NCBI GenBank assembly: GCA_003254905.1
Contig: QANU01014181.1
Location: forward strand, 264,518-328,517
Length of the DNA stretch: 64,000 nucleotides
Origin: Nissolia schottii
Lineage: Eukaryota > Streptophyta > Magnoliopsida > Fabales > Fabaceae
Reading direction: 5' to 3'
Shown: positions 12,520 to 24,838 of the stretch, piece by piece
Layout of the letters: every line of letters begins with the position of its first letter
Position numbering within the stretch: the first letter of the stretch is position 1
The notes under the pieces: generated by a model
What the model saw: the letters and a program-made list of their open reading frames with translations, nothing else
Databases searched by the model: none
Told to the model about the DNA's origin: nothing
Translations under genes and position numbers: made by a program

Positions 12520-13140
12520 GGAGTAGAACTCATGTGAAGGAAACGGGGAGTGTAATTTTTTAGGGATTTGTTTTCTAACTTCAGAAATGCCCTCCTGTTC
12601 AAAATTAAGAGAATTACTTTTTTAAAATCTTTGTTTTACCCTTATTAAATAGAGAAAGAAAATTTAATAAATAGAATTTGAAAAAGACAAAAAGGATAAA
12701 TTTATTGAGTTAATGTAAATCTTTTTTATATATGTGTATAATATTAATGATTTATTAATGAGTGTAAAAAACCATAAACAAAATTATTATTTGTAGAGCA
12801 AGAGAGTACATGAAATTACACTCAAATTCATATTTTATTGAAAATTTATTTAATAAAAGATGAAACATAAATTAATACGTTATCCCATAAAATAATTACA
12901 TATAATAAAACAAAAACCCAGTAATCAATTACCAATAAATGATAATAATGTAATATTTTTTCATTGTACATAATAATAATCAAACTCTTTTGTAACATGA
13001 AAACTTAAATAAGCTAGTACTATTTATTACTTTCTCCATTCTATTTTAATTATTTATTTTCTATTTTTCAAAATTTTGAAATATCTATTAATTTATAATA
13101 ACTATTTTTTTATTAATACCTCTAATTGTGACAAAACATT
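12520..13140. other. Upstream region of the methyltransferase gene
   Basis: AT-rich DNA between the promoter and the MULE relic. No gene or inverted terminal repeat was seen, so the far (left) end of the MULE could not be placed. Confidence 0.45.
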
Positions 13141-15484
13141 TACTAATCTAATAGATTTGAAGAGAAACCCACACATTTCATTATGCCTTCGTAGTTTTCA
13201 TAACGACGATTGTCTTGCTCTATTGTACTCGAATACCTTGTAAAAGAAATATTCAAAAACTCATAATCAAATGTAATGAAATAAATATTTGTGTGGAAAA
13301 CAGTTAACAAAAGTAGTAAAAAATGTAACTTACCAATAGCCTTCACAAGCTTTTTCATGAACTTCACTTTGAAGTGCCTGACGAAAATTTGTGCAATATG
13401 TCTGATACAGTACAGATGGTATGCCCACAAACCACCTATTCGTCATACTACAGACTTTATAGACTTGTGCCGATCAGATATCAAGCCAATTTGGTGTCCC
13501 TCTGGTAACGATTGCCGCAAATATTTCAAGAAAAAATATCATACATCTGTTTCACCCTCGACAATCGCAAATACAATGGGAACAATATTTTGATTACCAT
13601 CTTGTGTTGATGCCACCAACAAAACACTATTGTATTTTCCATACAAGTGTGTTCCATCCACCTAGATCAAAGTCTTGCAGTAATTGAATGCATTAATATA
13701 AGGGTCAAAACCCCAAAACGCACGTCAAAAAGTTATAGCATCTGTCCTAATAGATCCATCGGCTGTGTAAGCATCAGCAGTATCAACTTCATATGGACAT
13801 GAATTATCAAAATGTTGTAATGCAATCAACCAATATGGTAAGTCATTGTAGGATTGTTCCCAATTGTCGTAGACTTGTGCAATTGCATTATGCTTTGCAA
13901 GCCAAGCTTTTCTATATGATAGCGAATATCCTTCGCAGTCCATAACAGTTGCTTGAATGGACTTTATAGGCATTGTTGGCTTTGTCCTTATCTGTGTCAA
14001 TATCATGCCAGCAATCTTGAAAGAACTCAACTCTGAGTGGTTACGTCTAAGTCGCGTAGCAAGGAAAGTGTGAGGGTCGTTGTATTTTGTGACCTGCCAA
14101 TAGCAACTAATTTTTTTTTAGTGTGACCCTGATAAGCCATTCACATCCTTGGCCAAAGTTCTTGCATTGCAGAAGTATGTCACCGGTTCAGACTCTTTAA
14201 TTTTGTAATAAACCCCAATACATAAGCATTGACTTGCAACAGCTTCTTTAACTGCATCCTCATCAGCAAAATATTTTTCTATGTACAGATCAGCACTTGC
14301 AAAATAATCATTATACAAATCTCCAAAATCAGATATACGTATCCCTCAACATCAAAGGTGCGCAAGAAAGCTGGTGGATCATCTAGTTGTGCATTTCCTT
14401 CGTCATCTGTATCATTTAATAAAATCATTAATTAATTAAATGTAATAACAAACAATTAAAATTATTATTATTGTCAATAGATTTGCAGTTTTGATACACA
14501 AGATCCTCATCACGAGGTGAGGATAGAGCATACTTTGCATATTTGTTAATGTACATAATTAATTTAAGATATAATATTGTTGGACCCATTTTAGTACAAA
14601 ATGTTTTCACTTTAACTAATTTGACATTAATTTATAAACAATTAATTTAAAAAACTCAATACTTAAATGTAATTACAATTATAATTATTATTGTAGTTTA
14701 TTTTGCTACTAAACTGCAATTTCTAGTCAATACATTTGTAGTTCTGATACACAAGATCCTCATCATGAGGCAAACATAGATCATACTTTGCATATGTGTC
14801 AATGTACATAGTTAATTTAAGATATAATATTGTTCAACCCATTTCAGTACAACATATTTCCATTTTGGTTTAACTGACTTGACATTAAATTATAAACACT
14901 TAATTATATAATCCCAACAGTTAAATGTAGTTATAATTACAATTATTATCATAGTTTATTTTGCTACTAAATTTATATAACAATACCTGATTCGTCGTCT
15001 GCTCCATCACCTTTAAAAATGTCACTTTCATGCTCATTCCAGCTTGGATCGTCATCTTCCTCTGCGAAGAACTCATCATCTGATAATAATGCTGCCTTAA
15101 TGTCTTGCTGATGCACTTCGTTTGAAATTGGACCAGCACCTAAATCAACGTTTGCAGATACCTCTTTGAAGTTCACGAACATATCAATGCTACTCAGATG
15201 TGTCTTACAATTTTCGTATAAATAAAACATCTGCTGCACTTGAGCGTCATTTGATATCGTCACAGGTCAAAATTTTACCAACCAATTCATGAAAGACACT
15301 GGAGTTTTATATCTATTCTTGCCACAATCTTTTGAAAATGAAAACATATTACACCACACAAATCTATGAATGACATGGACGACAAAATTACAATAAACTT
15401 GGAATCATGTGGACTAATAAACTCAACACCTTCAATATTATTCTTTTGCACAGAACCATTATAAAAAAATAAATGCAGCAACAC
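13140..15484 (-). pseudogene. MuDR-type MULE transposase, degenerate
   Basis: A decayed Mutator-like transposase read on the minus strand. The N-terminal part (15484-15000) has GVEFISPHDSKF..MSFIDLCG, a stop, then TISNDAQVQQMFYLYENC and an acidic tail. This is the PB1-like N terminus typical of plant MULEs. A middle part (14318-13725) includes a cysteine-poor zinc-finger-like stretch and ALQHFDNSCPYEVDTADAYT. The catalytic part follows: VDGTHLYGKYNSVLLVAS, then QDGNQNIVPIVFAIVEGET, then LISDRHKSI..AYHLYCIRHI (13700-13380). At least two in-frame stops and several frameshifts make it nonfunctional. The region 14410-15000 between coding blocks holds a direct repeat. The element runs to about 15900 on the right; its left end is not visible. 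Confidence 0.85.
14470..14905. repeat. Direct repeat of about 190 bp inside the MULE
   Basis: Two similar copies, about 14478-14650 and 14725-14905, share blocks such as GATACACAAGATCCTCATCA and ATTTAAGATATAATATTGTT. They differ by many substitutions. They lie in a noncoding part of the MULE, so this looks like an old internal duplication. Confidence 0.75.
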
Positions 15485-15716
15485 CTTCGCTATTCGTTTT
15501 TTGTATCAAAATAAAAATATAGCCTAAGAGAAATAAAAGGATCAACAAAAGAAGAATGGATATAAAAGAAGTGAAAGGATGAAAAAGAGAAGAATGAGAG
15601 AATGACGAAGAGGAAGAAGAAGAATAAGAGAATTGTGAAGAGCTTCAAGCCTCCCTCCCATTTTATGCTTGAACTCTTCTTCCTAGTGCATTTTTGTTCA
15701 GTCAAAATTTTGGCTG

Positions 15717-15904
15717 AGGGGGTCTGACATCGCCACCCTCCTGGGCGATTTCAACGTAAACTTTTCAATCATGTCAATGTTGAAATCGCCACTCCCATGA
15801 CGATTTCAGCCCCATGACACTTTTTTTTAAATGATACTGAAAGCGCCATTACTTATGGCGATTTCAGTACCGTCGCCCATATATTTGTAAAAAATTTACC
15901 AAAA
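15717..15904. repeat. Subterminal palindrome array and end of the MULE (cluster II)
   Basis: Upstream of the transposase relic lie about three units of the GAAATCGCCA..TGGCGATTTC type. They are followed by ATATATTTGTAAAAAATTTACC, which on the opposite strand reads GGTAAATTTTTTACAAATAT. That end resembles the ends of the 360-bp element in the CHX gene (GGGGTAAATACATTTATATG). This ties the palindrome arrays to this MULE family. Confidence 0.6.
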
Positions 15905-17560
15905 GCCTATTATAGGCATATTCTTAATTTGAATGCATATTTGTGTAAAAATTCCTTTAATTTTGAATAGTTAAAATAAAATCGATACAGTAAAATTTGT
16001 CATAATTATGACTATGAGTGGAGGAATGGACCAATGGTGCGGTTCTCGAGAAAAACCAAGTGGGTCTGGCCTAACGGGTGTCATGCTCGGTTTGACATGG
16101 GCCAGTAACTACTGGAATAACGAGCAGTAATCCTCCAAATGCTGTTTCAAGTAGAGGTACACCCAAACTCTATATAAGTTTTATATTTAGGTTTACTTAT
16201 TTATTATTTATCTTAATTTAAACTCAAATTTTATCCTTATAATTATTTTCTTTATTCTTAAAAATAACTAGTTTAATATGCAAATTCTTTATTTAAATTT
16301 GAAAATAGTTATGTTTAGAAATAATGATATTTATGATTAAATTAAAAAATGATAAATAAGTTTAAATACAATGCTTAGTAAAAAAAAACTGATTTTAATT
16401 GATTTAAAAGAAAAAATGGTACTATATTCCATTTTTTTTAGAGGAGACTTAGTTTCTTTATTATTGCAGAAGCACAAACTTGACATTATGAATCTTGTTC
16501 AATACTGTACCAAAAGCTCTAACATTTTTATCCCTATAAATTATTTCTTTTGCCCGGGTATAATTAATGCACCAAATAAAACTGGTCCAGTACGTAATTT
16601 CCTGTGAGTATAAAATCCCCTGAAGATACCTATGACCTCCAAAAAAAAATTAAAATAAAAACGTGAACACGAGCAGAGCATGTATTGTAGCCGAATTCTC
16701 TGGATATCTTATTAGCTGCAACTTGATTATATTTTCTGAAACAATTATATTTTCGTAGTATATTGTAGTACTACTATAATAAATAGTAGCTGACTTTTTT
16801 GGCTATCTTATTAGATGCAACTTAATTTACGTTATTTCAGCTGTGCATTGGATCTTGGAGTCGAGCTTTGCGCTGGTTCTTATTAATCGTTGATTCATAT
16901 GATTAATTAAATCACTTAGGTTAACCTGGCTGGCGTTCAATTTTTCCCAGATTCGTCTGAATAATAATATGTAGATTCCTATATATGGAGCTCCATAATG
17001 AATGAAATTTAATCTTTAGACTTTAACTCAACAAGTTTAGTCAAACTAATTCATGAGTCACCTCAAACTCATTGACTAGCTCCAATTACAAATTAAACTA
17101 TTTTAACTTAATTACAATTTTTTTTTTGAATTTAGTGCACCCAATTTAACCCCAAAAATTAGATCATAAAGAATGGACGTACCCTCAATTCTTAGGTGAT
17201 ATTAAGGGCTGTCTTGTAACAAGCCTGATCATAAGATTTTTTTAAAAAGAATTTAAAGTTTAGGTGGGGGTAGGCACAAGTATTCCATCAGAATTAAGAC
17301 ATGTCTCCAAACTCTTTGAGAGCTTACAAAAGTAATCAGAATGCCTTTGGTGGTTGAGACAGGACAAAAATATTAGGGACAACAAAACACACACAGAAAA
17401 AATCTTGAGACAGGTTAGTCTTGTATTGTGTTTGGTGATGATGTACAAGACACTCTTTTTGTATGTGTATCTTGTTTGGTTTAATGGAAAAAATACAGAA
17501 AATATAGTACAAATGACTTCAAATACCTTTTTCATAAAATTATTTAATTAAAATTAAAAG
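15905..17560. other. Intergenic DNA
   Basis: AT-rich DNA. There is a moderately GC-rich patch at 16020-16130, and no gene was recognised. The short frame at 16371-16607 has no family resemblance. Confidence 0.45.
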
Positions 17561-17561
17561 A

Positions 17562-18363
17562 AAATATTGTAAATCAAACCGACCGGATCGCTAAGACAAA
17601 GAAGAGGATGAAGGTGGCGGCACAGAGCATCACCCAAACGGAGACCAGTGCGGAGGTGTCATTCCCGGAGAGGGTGATGGCGAGGGCGAGGAGGGTCCAG
17701 GTGGCGACATCGTTGGGGGTAAATACATTTATATGGGTTTGAATGAGTTTAAATCCGGATACATGGGTCAATCAAGGAAATTACAAGTGTATGGTCGAGG
17801 GGTCTGAAATCGGCATGTGATTGGCTGATTTCAGCGGCGAGAAAAAAAGGGTGTACCTGAAATTGCCAGCACAGTAACCGATTTCACTGTTGCCAGGGGG
17901 TGAAATCGGCACAGACCAGACCGATTTCAGCCCCTTCAAAAAAAATTTTCAAGGGCTGAAATCGGCACAGACCAGACCGATTTCAGCCCCAAAATCCCAT
18001 ACATCCGTAATTAATTTCTACTGGCCACATTCTGGAAAATAAATTTTACCATAGCAATACATTTGTAAAAAAACCACATCGTTGATGGCGATGGCAGACA
18101 TGGCGATGCGGCCGACGTCAGTGGTGAGGAGCTTGAGCTCGGCGAGGATGCATGCAAGGATGGGGAAGGTACTGACGGAGAGGGCGACGCCCATGAAGAC
18201 GAGGAAGGGGAGGGGTTGAGCGCCATCAGAGATGGTGGCGCGCAGGACGAAGGAGGTGCCAATGCCGAGGATGAAAGGGAAGGTCATGCTGCAGAGGCGA
18301 TGTTGAGGGCCTTGTTGCCAGTGCGCATGTTGAGCTCCGAGCCGACGAGGAAGAGGAAAAAGC
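17562..18363 (-). pseudogene. Cation/H+ exchanger (CHX20-like) fragment, interrupted
   Basis: Part of a plant CPA2-type monovalent cation/proton antiporter. On the minus strand 18363-18292 reads [19 protein letters not shown]. After a one-base frameshift near 18290 it continues [20 protein letters not shown] and [20 protein letters not shown], then [26 protein letters not shown] 360-bp MULE derivative (17716-18075) follows. The reading then resumes as NDVATWTLLALAITLSGNDT and ends at FFVLAIRSV, where a stop or a possible splice donor occurs at about 17562. The conserved 'AxND' ion-path motif is exactly where the insertion sits. The sequence has unusually high GC for the region. No N-terminal or C-terminal domain was found, so this is a pseudogene fragment. 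Confidence 0.8.
17716..18075. mobile_element. 360-bp non-autonomous MULE in the CHX pseudogene (cluster III)
   Basis: The element starts GGGGTAAATACATTTATATG and ends ATACATTTGTAAAAAAACC, which form imperfect TIRs. It is flanked by a perfect 9-bp duplication, ACATCGTTG, at 17707-17715 and 18076-18084. The interior (17803-17990) has four palindromic units such as TGAAATCGGCACAGACC paired with GACCGATTTCAGCCCC. It carries no coding sequence. The 9-bp duplication and end sequence place it with the MULE at 13.1-15.9 kb. Confidence 0.85.
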
Positions 18364-18527
18364 GACGGTGACGGTGATGGTGAGGGAGTGAGAAAGTAGA
18401 AGGGTGGGGATGTTGGTGTCAAACGAGAGGGAGACAAGGCTGTGTAGGGGAAGGCGTGGGGGAGGATGCGGTAGCAGAGGAAGGAGAGAGGGATTTGGGG
18501 GTGCTTCTTGAAGGGTTTATGTTTAAG

Positions 18528-18745
18528 GGCAAAGTTGTCATAAACAAAATATGACAGAGGTAAAATGGGAAGAAAAATATTGATAAATTTCTGTCTCGTG
18601 TCCAAAGAAAATGAAGGTACAAAAAATACAAAAAAATTTGTCATAAGACACAAATTTTAGTGTTTGTCGTAGTAAACAAATAATTTATGTTTCCGTGTCT
18701 CAATATTTCTGTCTTGTTTTATTAAACAAACGCAATCTTTTAAAT
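18528..18745. mobile_element. Probable MITE with 'TTTCTGTC' arms
   Basis: An AT-rich stretch with inverted word pairs, TTTCTGTCTCGTGTC against GACAGAGG earlier and CCGTGTCTCAATATTTCTGTC later, ending TTAAACAAACGC. It resembles the intronic element at 28851-29065. Boundaries and target duplication are not clear. Confidence 0.4.
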
Positions 18746-18749
18746 CAGT

Positions 18750-21029
18750 CATGAATAAGACCCTCACATCAGGTGGCATAATTTTTTTTTAAGTAAAGAT
18801 CTTTTTAGATGAAAACACTTTTTTTTAACCTTCTAAAATAAATTTTCTCTTTAGAAGTATTTTTTTCCCACATGCCTGATAATAAGATCTAAAATAAATA
18901 AAACCTATAAAAATTTATTGCATTGAAAAAAGGGGGAAAAAAACAAATAGTACTAATTTATTGATTAAATTCACGTTGTCAAATGTCAATGATGTGCTAT
19001 GTAGGAGTATATATAGCTACTAAGTTGTGTGTGTTTTTTTTGTGATGCATTTTCAACTTGTCGTGAATTGATAGATCTTAAATGATAATCTAATTATAAA
19101 CTATCAACTATACGAAAATATATTTCATGAGACCCCGCTCGCATCATAATCTCCTCATCCCTCTCAAAGTAGCATGATCCTGACCACTACCTTCAACGTG
19201 TTTGTGCAATACTTTTCTGCACCAGAGAAATCATTAATTCTTGTTGCTTTCCAAAATTAAATGGAGCCAGCCGTGTTGATAGGTTTTTTTTTTTTGGATA
19301 GAATCACCGGCATGTAGGTTATATTGTAAGAAATTTAGCTAACCTATCTCGAACCGGCTATAGGCCCATGAATATGGTAGGAATCTAACTCCTAATGATA
19401 TATATTTTTTTTTTTAACAAATGCAGTGTAAGTTTTATTGTTGAAGCGCCAAAAGGGTGAAAAATGATCATTATTACCGTGATTCTCAACTCGTCAAGCG
19501 TAAACATAACTCGATAAAGACGTCACTAAAAAATTTAGGATAAACTCGAGAAATCCTTACTCTTTTTCAGAGAAAAAAAAAACTTAATTATCCAAATTAA
19601 AACCATCCGTATACATCACAATATCTAACTCCTAATGATATAATTTTTTTCATATCTAAGATTTTAAGTTGATACCACTGATTAATTAAGGGACAAGGTC
19701 CACACTACTTTGACCAACCACACGTGTTTAGAGCTTAGCCAATAATAATGACAACTTAAACATGTAAAAAAAAATATTATTTTGAAAAACTATCATGTTC
19801 CTGTAGAGACGTCTCGTACTTACTTAAGGCCAGTTTAGCATTGATACAATTCACTTTAGAACAAAGCACTACTGATATATAGATAAATTGATTGATTCTT
19901 ATTTAGTATATAATAATATAGTTTATGAGGTATCAACATATATATTATCATAATCTGAGATTACCTCCACAATTTTCCTCTGTATCATGTTTTCATTTTT
20001 TATTTTATTTTTTTACAGTTAAAACTTTGCATTTCTATTTATGGGCACGATGCCATGCACGACCATGATTTATTTACGTCATATGTTACATGTTACATGT
20101 TACATCTTAATTGGTTGTCTATGAACATATCATCATTTGACATGCATGCATGTATCTAATGAAGCACACAAGTAGAAGTAGGATGGGAGAAGTAGGACGT
20201 CTTGTCCTCTTACCTTAATACGCTACCAAAACAAATTAAAGAACAATAAATTCAATTTTTTTCCTAACACTTGCCAATTCTCTAAATTGAAATATGGGGT
20301 AAATGCTTATTTTGTTCATAAAAAGTGTATGTGTGAGTCATTTTAATCAGTGAAATTTAAAATTTAATTTTTTGTCTTTAAAATTGTTAGTCATAAATCA
20401 AATTAGTCATTTAAATCATTATTATTACTTTGTGTAATAAACAAACGTAATTTTTGCACAAAGAAGACACTGTACTAAATACTATGCACCTTACTGCAGT
20501 ACGTATGTAAATCTGTGAATAGAAAACACCAGCACGAAAAAGAACTGATAATAAAGAAAGTAAAAGCTCTCATCGTTCCAATCTTAGGGGCAGAGACTCC
20601 AAATCTGATGATCCCCACAATCAATTGTTCTCCCCTTTCTTGTTTTTGGCGTTTCTCTCATTTTTATTCTCGTATGTTCTTTATAAGTATTAGGCCACAA
20701 CTTGGGCCGGGTTCATATGATTTGTATGATCTAAGTCTTGTAGTTGAAACCTATCATGGGTTTACGTGTTTGGCTTCTATATGGTATACCAAATACAAAA
20801 ATTTGAATTAAGAGGTGCAATTATATTTACAAGTTCTAATTTCGTAGTCTATTCCGAATTCCAATCTCACCGTAAAGGTTTATCCATAAAATGTGTACTT
20901 TTGCCTAAAGTTGTAAAGGCCAGTAATTCACCACTCATATTAAGTAATTTAACATAAGAAAATAGTTAAAGGAAGAGATAAATAGAAGATAGAGTGCATT
21001 TTATCAAGTGAAACAAAATGAGAATCAAA
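18750..21029. other. Intergenic DNA
   Basis: No gene was recognised. The stretch holds poly-T and poly-A runs and short local repeats, for example TTACATGTTACATGTTACA at 20085-20104. Frames at 20515-20811 and 20766-20957 have no family resemblance. Confidence 0.45.
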
Positions 21030-21037
21030 ACTATAAA

Positions 21038-21827
21038 TAAGGGTGGAAATGGTTGAATTGAGTTATAATTTGGCTTAAATAGATCTAATCTAATTTTAAA
21101 TTACTTGGTTTGAGACTGAGTTTATTATTGGTCACATGTATTTTTTTAAGACTTGGTCTGACATTTTTAAAACTCCGGTCTAGCGTGAAAGCTTGTCTAT
21201 AAACCTACTTAAAACAAAGAAAAAGAAAAGTTTAAATGTTGTCTGCCATTAAAGTTATACATATGGTATATTTAATTAAGTCATTGACAAAAAATACAAG
21301 AAAAAAAATCTTTTTCTAGCCATTTAAGTTTAACACTGTCAAAATAAGCATGAAAGAAAATACATTATACCAATAACGAGGAAAGAAGACTACCCTACAA
21401 AGATTGAAGTGATATAACGAGAAAGTAAATGATAAATATTATATAGTAGACGAAAATATGAAACACTAGATGTCTAAGTTTGAGACAACGACAAAGAGAT
21501 GAAGATTCGAAGAAGAAGGTCCAACATTGTTTCTATGAGAGTAATAAAAATGAGAAACAAAAAGATTTTGAATATAAATATGCCATATTATAAGAATGTG
21601 GTAGGCTTTTTTTATTCAAGAATAGAAAAACATATATTTTTATAGATAGGCTAGTATATTGGGCATAACAGGTTTCTTTCATTACATATGACCAGATCTA
21701 TTTAATTAAAAAAACTTTTTAAAAAATTTTAGTCTGAATTATTTATTACATGGACTAAGTTGAGCAAGATCTTAAATGAGCCGAACCAAAAACCTTTAAT
21801 GGACGGCCTGACCTATTTTCACCCCTA
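21038..21827. mobile_element. Non-autonomous hAT element, copy 1
   Basis: The ends are TAAGGGTGGAAAT and, inverted, TAGGGGTGAAAAT. Flanks ACTATAAA (21030-21037) and ATTATAAA (21828-21835) match at 7 of 8 bases, the duplication length of hAT elements. The subterminal sequence (TTTAAATTACTTGGTTTGAG and similar) is shared with the copy at 38045-39031. It has no transposase and is 790 bp long. Confidence 0.7.
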
Positions 21828-21886
21828 ATTATAAAATTAGTCATATAAGATAGTTATGTTAACTATGAAAGGGGTGATGCTATTTG

Positions 21887-21975
21887 CATGGTGTAAACAC
21901 CATGTTTGGTCTCTCACACACATCATGGAATCCACACTATGTTGAGTGTAAGTTCCATGATGTGTGTGAGAGACC
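21887..21975. repeat. Hairpin with perfect 22-nt arms
   Basis: The arms 21908-21929 and 21954-21975 are exact reverse complements (GGTCTCTCACACACATCATG..), with a 24-nt loop. Just before them lies the short palindrome CATGGTGTAAACACCATG at 21887-21904. This is probably the core of a small MITE. Confidence 0.75.
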
Positions 21976-22033
21976 TATTTAATGTTCAAAAAACATTTTC
22001 ATATGAAAGTGGGTATTTCTATTTGTACCAAAA

Positions 22034-23545
22034 CTAGTATCTAAACCTGCACATTGCGAGAGGTTGAACAATTTTGTCCAAAATTGACACTTATGTAATG
22101 TGAATCATTAGCCGTCTATATAATATATTAACAACATGTACGTATCATACAACAACAGACTAGATTTTGTTCACCGGATGCAAAAGTTGCAATAAAGAGA
22201 GAAATACCAATCAGCTGTGATTAATAACATATTTAAATGATAACATGCTAACTCCATTTTATATAACAAAACAAAAGGTTTACAAAAGGTTAAACAATTT
22301 TTTTTGTAAATTTCAAATATTGAAATATTGATCAGACATTAAAAATAAGCACTTAGACACCTTGTCCTCAACTTCAACATACATTTCTGAAAACTTTCTT
22401 ATAGATGATGTTTGTAGTTTGAAGATAATTCTCAGAGTCTTCATGACATATCAAAATCTTGAGTCATTTTCTGTTAGTTACATGTGAGATTACAACATAA
22501 AATTCCATGAATAAAGATTTGTTTCTTCAGTAGCGACCAACACTTGATAATGGTTGTTCTTGGCTCTTATTAATGATCATTGCATATGATACCATAATTG
22601 GAAAATGTCTTTGAAATTTAAATGGTAGTCTAGTGTATGATGGAGTAAGATTCGTTATAGGAATAAACACCTTTTCATCAATATCTCTCTCAGCAATGAC
22701 TAGCAATGACTTTTGCTTCTAACACATGCTTACCAATTCTAGTAATAACTAACCGAGTACCATTGCATAATCTAGCTGAGTGATCTATATTTCGCAGTAA
22801 CATGATCAGCGTGCCAACTTTTAAGTGTAGTTCATGATTTGGAATACCAGAACATCTTATAGTATTTTAAAATTCAGTTGTGTGTATGCTTTGGAAGAAC
22901 TCACTATTGGCATCAAACATGCAAGCAGGGTCAGAACTTAAGAACATTGTAGCATAATCTTGATTAAGGCCAATCATGTATTGATTTATCTCATCAACAA
23001 TGTGAAGCGTAGGAGCTAATTAGCAAACAATTCTGATTCATCCACAACGTCATTGGAGATGAGGTTCCAAATGGAATGAAATCTGAATGGATTAAATTAA
23101 GCTCCATCAAGATTTATTGATTCCAAGTTGTTCTGAGCACAAAGGTGAGCTTGAACTTTTGAGGAGTAGTTTTAACCTTCATTGAATTTGGTTGAACAAT
23201 GAAGTTCTTCATGCAGTAGAGGCACCCTTCATGAATGAGAGACTTCAGTTTGTTGACACAGGGTGTAGGAGTTGTTGCATGAATTTAGTATTCCTAACCA
23301 AAACAAAAAACACAATTGTAAATATAAATGGTTAGAGCAAAAATATGAGACATTAGGTGATAAACATGCTATCTTGTCATCTTGCAAGACCACCTCCAAT
23401 TTGTAAATGCCTTGCTTCTTGTGCTTGCCTGGAACATGCCAAAGACGAACTACATAAATCCTTAAGATCCATCCAAGCTTGCTATGATTCACATTAGCAA
23501 CCAAATCAAGCTTCTGTGTCATGTTTAAAAATTTAATCATTCTCA
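22034..23545 (-). pseudogene. Helitron relic: RPA-like fragment joined to Pif1-type helicase C terminus
   Basis: Read on the minus strand, 23540-23400 gives MTQKLDLVANVNHSKLGWIL and VVRLWHVPG. This is the N terminus of the RPA70-like single-strand binding proteins carried by plant Helitrons. A decayed piece at 23220-23130 (GCLYCMKNFIVQPNSMKV) continues it. From 23010 the reading is LHIVDEINQYMIGLNQDYAT, LHLKVGTLIMLLRNIDHSAR, LCNGTRLVITRIGKHV, PFKFQRHFPIMVSYAMIINK and SQEQPLSSVG. This is the C-terminal half of the Pif1-like helicase of RepHel. Stops and frameshifts are frequent. The minus-strand 3' end appears to be ATACTAG at 22034-22040, followed by T, with a weak hairpin upstream, as in Helitron termini. 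The Rep domain and most of the helicase are missing. Confidence 0.75.
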
Positions 23546-23559
23546 GAAGGTGTGTTAGA

Positions 23560-24838
23560 AAATTCAGAATGAAAGGCGAGAGAAATTAGATCAGGAACAA
23601 AAACGTAGGAGTGTGATTTACATGCGATTTAAACCGTTTAACAAAACGAGGTTTAAATGCATAAGATGATGAGATGAGATTCTTGGACTCGTAAGCTTAA
23701 TATGAAATTTGGGGAAGAAATTAACAGTAGGACATGGTACTATGAGGGGTGAATCTTGGGAGAGTAGATGTTCTCTGCCTCCCAACCAAGCTCCCTTATG
23801 GATGAATATTTTCCTTTGCTCAGCCCCGTGTTCTTCGAAGACGCCCTCCTGGGTTTTGGGTACTCACTCCTGGTTTTTTCCAAGTCCTGAGGTTGTGTGT
23901 TATTCTCCTCCTTTGGTCTCCTTTCTTGTTTTTCTTTTATCCCTCTTCCTCTCCTATTTTGTGGGCTACAAGGCTCTCCTATCTTGGTCCGAGCTGTTGG
24001 GCCATGACGCCAAGCTCCTAGGACAGGTCACTATCTCCCTACCCTCTCTTCCCAAGGTTTCTTTATTTGTTCTTTAAGACAAACAAAACTCATTTTGCTC
24101 CTCTTCCCAAAAGTATGCAGAGGGTAATGACTTAAGGCCAACGGAGGCGTGGTGTTTATAGGGTTAGGGAAAAGCCATTTTGGGTTATGACGCAGGTTGA
24201 GTGTGGAGAAGGGCATTTTTAGAGATGACAATTTTGCAGTATGAAAATTGACCAAAGGACCTTAGGTTGGTCTCCATGCTATCTGGGAGTGTAAGAACAA
24301 GTCCAAGATCCAAAACCTTCCAATCTAAAATTTCTCATAGTTCCCTTCTTGATCCTCTGTGCTGGTCCATCAAAGGGCGTGTAAAGCATCAGCCTCTTCA
24401 CATCAACATATTTGCATAGATGAGGAAAAATTTTAAAGTCTCAGGCTCAGCCACCTACATGGCTTGAGTGGATGCATGTCGGACACATGTAACAATAGCT
24501 TGTATGAGTCAAATGCAAAGCTGAAATGCACATCAAACGCATAAGTCTTCTGAGTGATTTTTCTGAACATGGAACCGATAGAGTCATCAAATGTGTGAAG
24601 AGGGAACCGTGTGCCCCATAAAAAACTTGAGAAAATTGCAAATTGCTTTTGCCACGTGTCAAACTTAAAGCTTGGTGGAAAAAAAATTTGATCTCCACCG
24701 TCGATTTGTGTAATTCTCTGATCGCTGTACCGTCCGAGTTCTATAGTTAGGAGACGTGAAGAAGTAGCATACTTGTTACACAGAGTTTTGGAATATATCA
24801 GACTGGTATCTTAGACTAAGCTTCTTGGTTCCCTAACT
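23560..24838. other. Upstream region of dioxygenase gene A
   Basis: Mixed-composition DNA. The frame at 23709-24077 codes a hydrophobic, Ser/Leu/Pro-rich peptide with no recognised family and is not called as a gene. The stretch 24660-24838 probably contains the promoter and leader of gene A, but no clear TATA box was singled out. Confidence 0.4.

Noticed and set aside
23709..24077. Plus-strand 122-codon hydrophobic frame
   Set aside because: No recognised family, composition like translated CT-rich DNA, no splice context.
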